Assembly: GCA_021738625.1 (NCBI GenBank)
Contig: JAIPBS010000002.1
Span: 124,001 to 188,000 of the forward strand
DNA from: Bacteroidales bacterium
GTDB lineage: Bacteria; Bacteroidota; Bacteroidia; Bacteroidales; JAIOZK01
Direction of reading: 5' to 3'
DNA length: 64,000 nt
Shown here: positions 1 through 9,137 of the stretch, one piece after another
How positions within the stretch are numbered: position 1 is the first letter of the stretch
Layout: every line of letters starts with the position of its first letter
Program-made: the position numbers and the translations under genes
The notes under the pieces: model-generated
What the model saw: the letters and a program-made list of their open reading frames with translations, nothing else
Told to the model about the DNA's origin: nothing
Database searches by the model: none

Positions 1-347
1 TCCTTTCTGATTTCGCAAGAGGAGATCAACTCATTGATCAGGGATTCGATTTTCGGTACCTCGTATTCAAGATAAAACTCATGTGTTTTCTCCAGGTAGG
101 TCAGAATCAGTTCCATATCGAATTCCTGAAGATGATCTTTCGGAAAATAATTCGGGTCATGGAAAATATTCAGGATTTCCAGGAAGAAGTCAATGTTTAC
201 GTTTTTTTCTCTGCAGATTTCTTCCACATCTTTGTCTCCAAAACCCAATTGAATCCCAAAACGGTTGATAATCGGCAACAGGCTGTGATCAAGGTGGATC
301 ACATCCGCCATTTTCATGCTACCGGTGATCATGCTTATTTTTGACAT
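1..347 (-). CDS. Hemerythrin-like/DUF542-type N-terminal region protein, partial (runs off left edge)
   Basis: Reverse strand from ATG at 347 is open to the window edge: MSKISMITGSMKMADVIHLDHSLLPIINRFGIQLGFGDKDVEEICREKNVNIDFFLEILNIFHDPNYFPKDHLQEF... Resembles the ScdA/YtfE-like N-terminus seen in Bacteroidota. Absent from the ORF track because it has no stop in the window. Confidence 0.6.
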   Translation of the reverse strand, partial: MSKISMITGSMKMADVIHLDHSLLPIINRFGIQLGFGDKDVEEICREKNVNIDFFLEILNIFHDPNYFPKDHLQEFDMELILTYLEKTHEFYLEYEVPKIESLINELISSCEIRK

Positions 348-427
348 AATTCATGTATTCAGGTACTGCAAATTAAACTATTTTCTATGAGATTTCAAAT
401 TGAACATTTTTGCGCAGCTTATTGTTT

Positions 428-1576
428 TCAGCTTTGTTTTTCGATCAAGAGTTGGAAACTATCAAGGGCTGTCTCCAGTCCGGCTGTATCATAGTGCAAT
501 CGAAACCCTTGATAGCTAAGCGCTTTGGAAAGATCATCTTTCAAATTCAACCCCGATTGTTTAGCCACATAAAATCTCTTTTGGGCAGCATGAAAATTTG
601 CCAGGTATTCCTGTTCTGTTTGTCCCGGTGTTGGCACAAGTAAGGCTTTTTTCCCAAAAGCTGCCAGGTCCATTAAGGTGGAGTAGCCCGGTCGGCAAAC
701 AACGATTTCAGCTTGATTGATTGCCTGCGCCAGATCAGTAGTAGGGAGGTTGGAGCAAATCCTGATGTTTTTCTGTATTTGTCTGTCGGTGTTTTCTTCA
801 GGTTTGCCCGAAAGGATCAAAGCTTTCAAAGGCAACGAGTTCAACTGTTCGATCAATATGTTTTCAAATATGCTACGCTGTGGCTCCGGCCCGCTGACAA
901 TGGCCAGTAATTCATGGCTGAACGTTGATTTAGCGGGCCGAAGGTTCTCGTTGAAGCGCGAAAGAGGCCCGATGAAAAAGTGATTAATTTTTGGCGTTTT
1001 CAAATGGGAAAGTCCGCCCGATAAATTGGGGGTGTTTTTATAATCGGGTATCCAGCATTGATCATATTTATTAATGAATCGGGAATGAAGCCGAAACAAA
1101 AATCCTTCAAGAAAGCGAAAACCGGCCGGTGCTTTTACTGATATCTGATGACTGATATAAATTGAAGGAACCTGCTTTGACCAGCAGCCAAAGCGGTTGT
1201 CGGAGATCACTGCTGAAATTTTATAGGCTTTGATGATTTTTTGTAAATCCAGGTTTTCCTCATAAATATTGTTCAGGATGCGCGGGGCGGATACCATCAT
1301 TTTCAGCATCATATTGCCTTTTTGGGGATATTTCACCGAATATCCCCGAAATTGAATATATTTGATATCGGGAAATTCATTTTCCAGGTAAGCCAGTGTC
1401 CGGCCGCCTGCTGCAACCAAAACTTCAAAATTTCTCGCACGAAGTTTATTGATAAGAGGTACACAACGGGTGGCGTGACCGATCCCCCAATCCAGGGGGC
1501 AGATGAGTATTTTCTTTTTTGATTGCAATACAATTGCCTTAAAAAGCAAATTTATGGAATTCGTAGAAAAAAGCAT
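428..1576 (-). CDS. Glycosyltransferase family protein (MurG/GT28-like); true start may lie slightly downstream of 1576
   Basis: KKKILICPLDWGIGHATRCVPLINKLRARNFEVLVAAGGRTLAYLENEFP and C-terminal VVCRPGYSTLMDLAAFGKKALLVPTPGQTEQEYLA are typical of GT28-like proteins. Confidence 0.8.
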   Translation of the reverse strand: MLFSTNSINLLFKAIVLQSKKKILICPLDWGIGHATRCVPLINKLRARNFEVLVAAGGRTLAYLENEFPDIKYIQFRGYSVKYPQKGNMMLKMMVSAPRILNNIYEENLDLQKIIKAYKISAVISDNRFGCWSKQVPSIYISHQISVKAPAGFRFLEGFLFRLHSRFINKYDQCWIPDYKNTPNLSGGLSHLKTPKINHFFIGPLSRFNENLRPAKSTFSHELLAIVSGPEPQRSIFENILIEQLNSLPLKALILSGKPEENTDRQIQKNIRICSNLPTTDLAQAINQAEIVVCRPGYSTLMDLAAFGKKALLVPTPGQTEQEYLANFHAAQKRFYVAKQSGLNLKDDLSKALSYQGFRLHYDTAGLETALDSFQLLIEKQS

Positions 1577-2675
1577 GCAAGATGAGCAAATGATTTACCG
1601 AATTGCCATCACCTTGCTGCCCTCGGTGGGCGATATCACCGCGAAAAAGCTGATTTCTTATTGCGGGGGGATTGAAGCGGTTTTCAAAGAGAAAAGGCAA
1701 AACCTGTTAAAGATTCCCGGTATCGGCAAGGGGATCGTCAACCAGATCAAACTACCAGAGATCATGCAACGGGCGGAACAGGAAATAAAATTCATAGAAA
1801 AATTTGCCATCAAGGTTTTATTTTATACGGATAAATCTTATCCCGAGCGCCTCAAGCAATGTATCGACAGCCCTGTGCTTTTGTACCAAAAAGGCCATTG
1901 CGATCTGAATGCAAAGCGGATCGTCAGCATTGTGGGAACCCGCAATGCCACGGATTATGGCAAAGAATCAACGGAAAAATTGCTGGCAAATCTGAAAGCA
2001 CTTGATGTGCTGGTTGTGAGCGGCCTGGCTTACGGTATTGATACCTGCGCTCATGAAACAGCGGTTGAGCATGGGATGTACACAGCGGCTGTGCTGGGTC
2101 ATGGCCTCGACAGAATTTATCCCGCCCTTAATAAGAAGCTGGCAGGCCGGATCGTTCAAAAAGGATGCCTGTTGAGCGACTTTCCCGGGAAAACCAATCC
2201 CGATCGTGAAAACTTCCCCAAAAGGAACCGTATCGTTGCGGGTTTATCCGATGCGGTTATTGTTGTAGAATCGGCAAGCAGAGGAGGAGCGCTCATTACT
2301 GCCGATATAGCCAACTCTTATAACCGGGATGTGTTTGCATTTCCCGGAAGGGCTGGGGATAAATATTCGGAAGGTTGCAATTTTCTGGTGAAAACCAACC
2401 GCGCTGCATTGATCGAATCCGCTGCCGATTTTTTGTATATGATGGGATGGCAGAAAAAGGAAGTTATGCCGGCCAGGCAGAAAAAGTTGTTTATCAAATT
2501 GGCAGATGATGAACAAAAACTGGTAGGATTGCTTGAACGGGAAGGCGAAATGGGTATCGACAAACTTTGCATTAGATCCGGCTTAAGTGCTACAAGAACC
2601 GCTTCAGCGCTTTTGAACCTGGAGTTTGAAGGCATTGTGAGATGCCTGCCCGGAAAAGTATATAAACTGTATTAA
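1575..2675 (+). CDS. dprA: DNA-processing protein DprA
   Basis: Rossmann-like DprA core: VSIVGTRNATDYGKESTEKL...VVSGLAYGIDTCAHETAV...GHGLDRIYP...FPKRNRIVAGLSDAVIVVES; C-terminal winged helix. Likely start is M25 of the listed ORF. Confidence 0.95.
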   Translation: MQDEQMIYRIAITLLPSVGDITAKKLISYCGGIEAVFKEKRQNLLKIPGIGKGIVNQIKLPEIMQRAEQEIKFIEKFAIKVLFYTDKSYPERLKQCIDSPVLLYQKGHCDLNAKRIVSIVGTRNATDYGKESTEKLLANLKALDVLVVSGLAYGIDTCAHETAVEHGMYTAAVLGHGLDRIYPALNKKLAGRIVQKGCLLSDFPGKTNPDRENFPKRNRIVAGLSDAVIVVESASRGGALITADIANSYNRDVFAFPGRAGDKYSEGCNFLVKTNRAALIESAADFLYMMGWQKKEVMPARQKKLFIKLADDEQKLVGLLEREGEMGIDKLCIRSGLSATRTASALLNLEFEGIVRCLPGKVYKLY

Positions 2676-2678
2676 CGC

Positions 2679-3362
2679 TTAAGGTGTTTGGTTAAGTTTG
2701 TCCTCTGCTTTGATATTAAGCGCTTTGGCGATAAGCAGAAAAACAATGATGATGCTGCCGATCGCAAAAATGATGAGCAACCTGAAATCGGTGGTCAGGA
2801 ATGAAAAAATGTATAAGCCATGGAACACCGTAGCTGCAAACAGGCCGGTCAGGGAATCGATTGCTTTGTTTTTTCGGGTTTTGCCCAACCCAACGAAAAA
2901 TCCCATGATGATGGCAAAGATCACATTGGCGATGGGGTAGGTATAAAGATATAACAAATCAACCCGCGCCCCGATAATGCCCAGATCCAATAACAGGGTA
3001 GCCGCAGTGGCGAACCCGAGCCCGATCAGAATGGCGTAAATGATCCCGTCAATAGGGCCTGAAAATTCTTTCATCGGTAAAAAGTAATATCTCAGAAAAA
3101 TGAATTTACCCAGTTCTCCGGTAAAGGCCATTAGCACAATGCCGTAGAATGCAGTTCGCTTGAGGTTTCTTAAATGATCGAGTTCGGTGACTTCGGCAAG
3201 CATTTGTCCGCCAAAAATGATTGCAGTGCTGAGCAAGCCAAATAACAATGCGTAAAACAGGTAAAGGTTGGTTTGAACCTTAAACCTGTAATTCATGTAA
3301 AGGATCAGGAGAAATGCCAACAATGGCGCTACTAAAACAGAGTAAATTCCATGTTCTATCAT
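2679..3362 (-). CDS. PrsW-family membrane protein with apparently degenerate catalytic motifs
   Basis: Multi-TM protein with PrsW-like order TGELGKFIFLRYY / EFSGPIDGIIYAILIGLGFATAATL / FHGLYIF. Confidence 0.7.
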   Translation of the reverse strand: MIEHGIYSVLVAPLLAFLLILYMNYRFKVQTNLYLFYALLFGLLSTAIIFGGQMLAEVTELDHLRNLKRTAFYGIVLMAFTGELGKFIFLRYYFLPMKEFSGPIDGIIYAILIGLGFATAATLLLDLGIIGARVDLLYLYTYPIANVIFAIIMGFFVGLGKTRKNKAIDSLTGLFAATVFHGLYIFSFLTTDFRLLIIFAIGSIIIVFLLIAKALNIKAEDKLNQTP

Positions 3363-3385
3363 CTTAAGGGGTAATGATTAAAGGC

Positions 3386-3393
3386 CAAATATA
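3386..3393 (-). promoter_or_regulatory. Putative Bacteroidota -7 box TATATTTG upstream of the PrsW-like gene
   Basis: Minus-strand TATATTTG (plus caaatata) 24 nt upstream of the ATG at 3362. Confidence 0.4.
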
Positions 3394-3510
3394 ATAAATG
3401 TTTGTAATTTTACAACTTATTGCCTGAGAAGTTTTCAATAAATTTTTGAATATGGAAAAGGCTAAAAAAATATGTAAGCAAGGGTGATAATTTTGAATAG
3501 GAATGATAAG

Positions 3511-4452
3511 ATGCTTGAAGGAACGGTAATTAAATCCACCGGCAGTTGGTATAAAGTGATGACGGAGAACGGGAAGATATGGGATTGCCGGATCAGGGGC
3601 AGTTTCCGTATCAAGGGGATCAAAACCACAAACCCGCTTGCTGTGGGCGATCATGTGGCTTTTGAGCCGGATGAAGATCAAAATGTGGGGCTTGTCAAGA
3701 AAATATTTCCGCGAAAAAACTACATTCTCAGGAAATCCACCAAATTATCCAAGCTCTCTCATATCATTGCAGCCAATATCGATCAGGCCGTGCTGATCAT
3801 TACCCTGGTTAAACCCAGGACCTCTACAGGCTTCATCGATCGCTATCTGGTTACTACCGAAGCTTACCATATCCCGGCCATATTGGTTTTCAACAAAACC
3901 GACCTGTATGGTAAAAAGGAACTGAAGCAACTGGATGAATTGATTGAAGTATATGAAAATGCCGGATATACCTGTATCAGAACTTCTGCAACCGAAGGAG
4001 AAAACCTGGAAGCTTTTATAGGCCTTTTGAAAGATAAAAACAGTTTGCTTTCAGGGCATTCCGGTGTGGGCAAATCCACGCTCATCAATGCCATTCAGCC
4101 CGGTTTGAAATTAAAGGTGGGCGATATTTCAAATGTTCATCAAAAAGGAAAACACATTACCACATTTGCCGAGATGCACCCCCTGTCTTTTGGAGGGAGC
4201 ATCATCGATACACCCGGTATCAAAGAGTTTGGTTTGCACGATTTTGAGCGGCATGAGATCGGGGAACGTTTTCCCGAATTTCGTGCCCTGATGTCTGATT
4301 GCCGTTTTAGCAATTGCACCCATGTGCACGAGCCGGGTTGCGTTGTGAAAAAAGCTGTGGATGAAGGTAAAATAAGCGAAACCAGATACAATAACTATCT
4401 TCGCATACTGAAAGATGATTATCTCGATAAAAAACAATGGGAACTAAAATAG
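3511..4452 (+). CDS. rsgA: Ribosome small subunit-dependent GTPase A
   Basis: Circularly permuted GTPase motifs: NKTDLYG, GHSGVGKSTLINAI, DTPGIKEFGL; zinc-binding C-terminus CRFSNCTHVHEPGC. Confidence 0.95.
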   Translation: MLEGTVIKSTGSWYKVMTENGKIWDCRIRGSFRIKGIKTTNPLAVGDHVAFEPDEDQNVGLVKKIFPRKNYILRKSTKLSKLSHIIAANIDQAVLIITLVKPRTSTGFIDRYLVTTEAYHIPAILVFNKTDLYGKKELKQLDELIEVYENAGYTCIRTSATEGENLEAFIGLLKDKNSLLSGHSGVGKSTLINAIQPGLKLKVGDISNVHQKGKHITTFAEMHPLSFGGSIIDTPGIKEFGLHDFERHEIGERFPEFRALMSDCRFSNCTHVHEPGCVVKKAVDEGKISETRYNNYLRILKDDYLDKKQWELK

Positions 4453-4462
4453 CCAAATCACT

Positions 4463-5125
4463 ATGATAGCAAAGCAACTGATAACCGGAACCGTCGTGCC
4501 CCTGAAACCGGCTGACAGCTGGGCCACTGCTCTTAGCCTAATGGATGATTACAGGTTGTCGCAACTACCCCTTGTTGACGAAAAGCAATATCACGGACTG
4601 ATCTCTGAAAAAGACATATTTGATAGAAATGATTTTGACGCCCCGATCGGAAGCCAACACACCTCACTCGCCAAACCGTATACCGAAGATTACAAACATG
4701 TGTTTGATGTGATCAGGTTGTTTACAGAGAACAAGCTCAACGTTTTGCCTGTGCTTGACAGGCATAAAAAGTACATGGGTTGTATTACCCTGGCCGAACT
4801 CATTGATTTCTTTTCGAAATCAGCCTCGATAGCCAATCCCGGAGGCATCATTGTTCTGGAGATGAGCTATAAAGATTATTCGCTTTCCGAGATCGCACAG
4901 ATCGTCGAGTCAAACGACGCCAAAGTCCTAAGTTTTTTTGTGAGCACACATAATGATTCCACCCGCCTTGAAGTGAGCCTGAAGCTGAACAAAATTGAAA
5001 TCGGTTCCATCATTCAAACCTTTAACCGTTACGATTATGTGATTAAGGCCTCCTATACTGAAAAGGAAGATATGGAAGACTTGCAGGACCGGTATGAATC
5101 CTTTATGAAGTACCTCAACATTTAA
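4463..5125 (+). CDS. CBS domain-containing protein
   Basis: Two CBS motifs: LPLVDEKQYHGLISEKDIFD and LNVLPVLDRHKKYMGCITLAELIDFF. Confidence 0.85.
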   Translation: MIAKQLITGTVVPLKPADSWATALSLMDDYRLSQLPLVDEKQYHGLISEKDIFDRNDFDAPIGSQHTSLAKPYTEDYKHVFDVIRLFTENKLNVLPVLDRHKKYMGCITLAELIDFFSKSASIANPGGIIVLEMSYKDYSLSEIAQIVESNDAKVLSFFVSTHNDSTRLEVSLKLNKIEIGSIIQTFNRYDYVIKASYTEKEDMEDLQDRYESFMKYLNI

Positions 5126-5128
5126 GCC

Positions 5129-6571
5129 ATGCCCAGATTTCTTTTGGTTTTAAGTATTGTCGGCTGGGGGCTTATTTCCGGGCTTAAGGCACAAAAACAA
5201 ACCGATGAATTGCTATCAAACGCGCAGCAAGAGACGAATATGGTGGTTATGGACATTATCCTGAGCGGCAATAAAGTCACAAAGGATTTTATTATGATGC
5301 GCGAGCTGGAGTTCAACGAAGGCGATACCATAGCAGCAGGTCGTTTTAAATTAAAACTCATCGAATCGAAAGAAAACCTGCTGAATACATCACTCTTTAA
5401 TTTTGTGACCATAACCGGCGATACATTAGGAAGGGAAGAAGATTATATTTTGTTGAATGTGCGGATCGATGTGATTGAGCGCTGGTACATCTGGCCTTTT
5501 CCCATTTTTGAATTTGCAGATCGGAATTTCAATGCCTGGTGGAAAGACAAGGATTTCTCAAAAGTGAATTATGGGGGTTTTCTGGAATGGGATAATTTCC
5601 GCGGTCGCAAAGAGGTTTTGAAATTGTTGCTTCGTTTTGGTTATGACGAAAAATATCAGTTGTACTATGAAATTCCTTACATAAACCGGAAGAAAACCAT
5701 CGGCCTTGGTGTTGGGCTGGACTGGTCACAAAGCCACGAAATATCTTACCGGACCATGAGCGACACCCTGCAATTCTTCAAAGCCAAAGACAGTTATCCC
5801 AGGCAGGAGCTCAAACTGAAATCACAGCTGATCTATAGGCCTGACATTCATAACACCCATTATGCCGAACTTTCATATAGCAAGATCAGCTTGATGGATA
5901 CGGTGTTGATGCTTAATCCGCAATACTCGGCAGCCGGAGAAACCGACATCAGGTATTTTGCTATTTACTACAAATACAAAAGCGATTTCCGGGATTACGC
6001 ACCTTACCCGCTCGAAGGATATTATTTTGACGTAATTCTGAATAAGTTCGGGCTGGGACTGATCCGGGATAACGATCTGAATGTTTTTACCTTGCAGAGC
6101 ACTTTCAGGAAATACTGGAAGCTGGCGCCCAGATGGTATTTTGCTTCACTTTTCACCTCGCAGTTCTCATCAAAAAATGAAATCCCCTATATGATACAAA
6201 GCGGCCTGGGCTATCACAGGGTATTTGTGAGGGGATACGAACTTTATGTGATTGATGGGCAAAAATACGGCTTGTTCCGTTCCAACATCAAATTTGCCCT
6301 GGTCCCGACCCGTGTTTTCAATATCAATTTTATTAAAACACAACGATTCAGTAAAATTCATTATGCATTTTATCTTAACCTGTTTTTTGATGCAGGCTAC
6401 GCACAGGATGATCAATTCAGCGAAATGAACAGATTTTCCAATCAATTTTTATACGGAACCGGCATCGGACTGGATTTTGTTACCTATTATGATATGGTCT
6501 TCCGTTTGGAGTGGTCGATGAACAAGCAACATGAAACCGGCATTTTTATTCATTTTATGGCTCCGATTTAG
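5129..6571 (+). CDS. BamA/TamA-family (Omp85-like) outer membrane protein
   Basis: Signal peptide, POTRA-like MDIILSGNKVTKDFIMMRELEFNEGDTI, then beta-barrel ending in ...GIFIHFMAPI. Confidence 0.75.
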   Translation: MPRFLLVLSIVGWGLISGLKAQKQTDELLSNAQQETNMVVMDIILSGNKVTKDFIMMRELEFNEGDTIAAGRFKLKLIESKENLLNTSLFNFVTITGDTLGREEDYILLNVRIDVIERWYIWPFPIFEFADRNFNAWWKDKDFSKVNYGGFLEWDNFRGRKEVLKLLLRFGYDEKYQLYYEIPYINRKKTIGLGVGLDWSQSHEISYRTMSDTLQFFKAKDSYPRQELKLKSQLIYRPDIHNTHYAELSYSKISLMDTVLMLNPQYSAAGETDIRYFAIYYKYKSDFRDYAPYPLEGYYFDVILNKFGLGLIRDNDLNVFTLQSTFRKYWKLAPRWYFASLFTSQFSSKNEIPYMIQSGLGYHRVFVRGYELYVIDGQKYGLFRSNIKFALVPTRVFNINFIKTQRFSKIHYAFYLNLFFDAGYAQDDQFSEMNRFSNQFLYGTGIGLDFVTYYDMVFRLEWSMNKQHETGIFIHFMAPI

Positions 6572-6678
6572 TTAGAAATGGCTTCGTGAATATTAATTAT
6601 TGTTAAATAAATGAAGCTTTCTGTAATTATTTTTGTAATCTTGCAATTGATTTAAAATAAACCTATTTACCTGACTGA

Positions 6679-7557
6679 ATGAGGATTGCATTATTCGGAA
6701 AAACGATTACGGAAAAGGATCAACCTTATGTGCAGCGATTGATTAGCAAGTTGGAGGCCATCGATGCGGAAATCGTTGTCTATGAACCCTTTTTCAAGCA
6801 AATCGCCCCGCATGTTGAATTCAATAAGGAAGGCCGGATTTTCAATACCCATCAGGACATTAGCAACGGGGTTGATTTTTTGTTTTCAATTGGTGGGGAC
6901 GGGACTTTTCTTGAAACCCTTAACCTGGTGAGGGATTCGGGTATTCCACTGATCGGAATCAACATCGGGAGGCTTGGGTTTTTGTCGAGTATTTCGAAGG
7001 ATGAGATCGGATATTCAATCGATTGCCTGAAAAACAAACAATACAGTATTGAGGAACGCACACTGCTGAAACTCGAAAAACCTGCGGGCCTATTCGGTGA
7101 GCTGGACTACGGGCTGAATGAGTTCACCATCAACAGAAAGGAATCCACCTCTCTCATCGTAATCCATGTTTTTGTTGATGACAAATTTCTGAATTCATAC
7201 TGGGCCGACGGATTGATCATTGCCACCCCAACCGGCTCAACTGCATATTCGCTTAGTACAGGCGGTCCCATTATTACACCCGGCTCAGAGAATTTCGTAA
7301 TCACACCAATTGCTACGCACAATTTAACTGTAAGGCCTATCGTTATACGTGACGATAGCGTTGTGAGGATCAAAGCAGAGGGCCGCGACAAAAGCTTTTT
7401 CGTCAGCCTCGACTCCAGGTTCGACTCCATAAAAGCCTCAACCGAACTGATCGTTAAAAAGGCGGATTTTAAAATCAACCTGGTGCAATTACACAAAAAA
7501 GATTTTTTCACAACCATCAGGGACAAGCTCAATTGGGGGCTGGATAAAAGAAACTAA
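6679..7557 (+). CDS. nadK: NAD kinase
   Basis: FSIGGDGTFLETLNLVRDSGIPLIGINIGRLGFLSS and IIATPTGSTAYSLSTGGPII. Confidence 0.97.
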   Translation: MRIALFGKTITEKDQPYVQRLISKLEAIDAEIVVYEPFFKQIAPHVEFNKEGRIFNTHQDISNGVDFLFSIGGDGTFLETLNLVRDSGIPLIGINIGRLGFLSSISKDEIGYSIDCLKNKQYSIEERTLLKLEKPAGLFGELDYGLNEFTINRKESTSLIVIHVFVDDKFLNSYWADGLIIATPTGSTAYSLSTGGPIITPGSENFVITPIATHNLTVRPIVIRDDSVVRIKAEGRDKSFFVSLDSRFDSIKASTELIVKKADFKINLVQLHKKDFFTTIRDKLNWGLDKRN

Positions 7558-7573
7558 AAAGAAGCTATTGGGA

Positions 7574-8368
7574 ATGGGAAAGAAGATATTTTTATTGTTT
7601 GCGTTTTTTTCGATCCTGGGCATGGGCCGGGCACAAGAAATTGAACTCGGTGTGTTTGGCGGCGTATCTTATTATTTGGGTGACATCAATCCCGGAAAAC
7701 ATTTTAGCCAGGTGAAACCGGCATATGGCCTGTCTGCCAGGCACAATTTCAATAGAAGGGTCGCAGTGCGCCTGAGTGCGTTTCGCGGTCAGTTGTTTGC
7801 CAGCGATCAGGTGATACAGTTTGAAACCGACCGGATGCTTAAGTTCCGGTCTAACATTACCGACATCAGCGTTCAGATGGAATTCAACTTTTTGCCTTAT
7901 TTCACAGGAAGCCTGAAAGAATATTTAACCCCTTACATTTTTGGTGGGTTTTCAGCCTTCTTCTTCAATCCCAAATCCGATGGCGTAGAGTTGAGGGAAA
8001 TTGGTACCGAAGGACAACTGGTAGGTTTCCAGGGACGCGATAAGTATCCTAACTACAGCTTCGGCGTGCCATTTGGGCTGGGCATAAAATACAGCCTGAC
8101 TGACCGCATTGGGCTGACCGTGGAATGGGGGGCGCGAAAAATCTTTACGGATTATCTGGATGATGTAAGCACAACATATTATCTGGACGGTCCTAACATC
8201 AATCCGAACGACATCGAACAACTGCTTTCCGATCCGACCAGAAGCAAATTGCCGGAGATGCAACGTGGGGATCCCAAGAACAATGACTGGTATTTCTTCT
8301 CGGGTATAACGATCTCCTATATGTTCGATCTGAGCGGCGGACCCAAATGTTTGAATGAGCAAATGTAA
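7574..8368 (+). CDS. DUF6089-like outer-membrane beta-barrel protein
   Basis: Signal peptide, then EIELGVFGGVSYYLGDINPGKHF...; located immediately before uppS/bamA as usual in Bacteroidota. Confidence 0.75.
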   Translation: MGKKIFLLFAFFSILGMGRAQEIELGVFGGVSYYLGDINPGKHFSQVKPAYGLSARHNFNRRVAVRLSAFRGQLFASDQVIQFETDRMLKFRSNITDISVQMEFNFLPYFTGSLKEYLTPYIFGGFSAFFFNPKSDGVELREIGTEGQLVGFQGRDKYPNYSFGVPFGLGIKYSLTDRIGLTVEWGARKIFTDYLDDVSTTYYLDGPNINPNDIEQLLSDPTRSKLPEMQRGDPKNNDWYFFSGITISYMFDLSGGPKCLNEQM

Positions 8369-8384
8369 AAAGCGATATATTTAA

Positions 8385-9131
8385 GTGAGTTTAGCTGAAA
8401 AGATAGATAAATCAAAACTACCCCTGCACATCGCCGTCATTATGGATGGCAACGGGCGCTGGGCGTTAAAGCAAGGTAAAGACCGCACTTTCGGGCATCA
8501 GAACGGGGTTGAAGCCGTACGCGAATCCTCCGAAGCAGCTGCTGAACTGGGCGTGAAGTACCTCACCCTATACGCTTTTTCAACTGAAAACTGGAAACGC
8601 CCGAAATACGAGATCGACGCACTGATGAAACTGCTTGTGCAAACCATCGATCAGGAAATCCCTACCCTAAACAAAAATAAGATCAGATTGAATGCCATTG
8701 GAGATTTAAAGAGCCTGCCACCCGATAGCTCCAAACGGCTTGAAGAGGCCATTGAAGAAACTTCTGGCAACGACCGGATGACCCTGACGCTGGCCCTGAG
8801 CTACAGCTCACGCTGGGAAATTGAAAACGCGATAAAACAAATTGCTCATGAAGTGCAAACGGGTAAACTGCAGCCCCGGGATATTGATTGCAATCTCATC
8901 AGCAGAAACCTGACCACAAAAGACATCCCCGATCCCGAGCTGCTGATCCGCACCAGTGGAGAATATCGCATCAGTAATTTTCTGCTATGGCAGATCGCAT
9001 ATTCCGAATTATATTTTACGAACGTTTTATGGCCTGATTTCAGAAAAGAAGATCTGTATAAAGCCATTATGGATTACCAGTGCCGCGAAAGAAGATTTGG
9101 CAAAATTAGTGAACAATTAAAAAAGGCATAA
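8385..9131 (+). CDS. uppS: Isoprenyl transferase (undecaprenyl diphosphate synthase), probable GTG start
   Basis: HIAVIMDGNGRWALKQGKDRTFGHQNGVEAVR...LYAFSTENWKRP...LLIRTSGEYRISNFLLWQIAYSELYF. Confidence 0.96.
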   Translation: MSLAEKIDKSKLPLHIAVIMDGNGRWALKQGKDRTFGHQNGVEAVRESSEAAAELGVKYLTLYAFSTENWKRPKYEIDALMKLLVQTIDQEIPTLNKNKIRLNAIGDLKSLPPDSSKRLEEAIEETSGNDRMTLTLALSYSSRWEIENAIKQIAHEVQTGKLQPRDIDCNLISRNLTTKDIPDPELLIRTSGEYRISNFLLWQIAYSELYFTNVLWPDFRKEDLYKAIMDYQCRERRFGKISEQLKKA

Positions 9132-9137
9132 TTCCGA

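Noticed and set aside
3364-3681. 105-aa minus-strand ORF over the rsgA 5' end
   Set aside because: Antisense to rsgA coding sequence and to AT-rich intergenic DNA; no motif.
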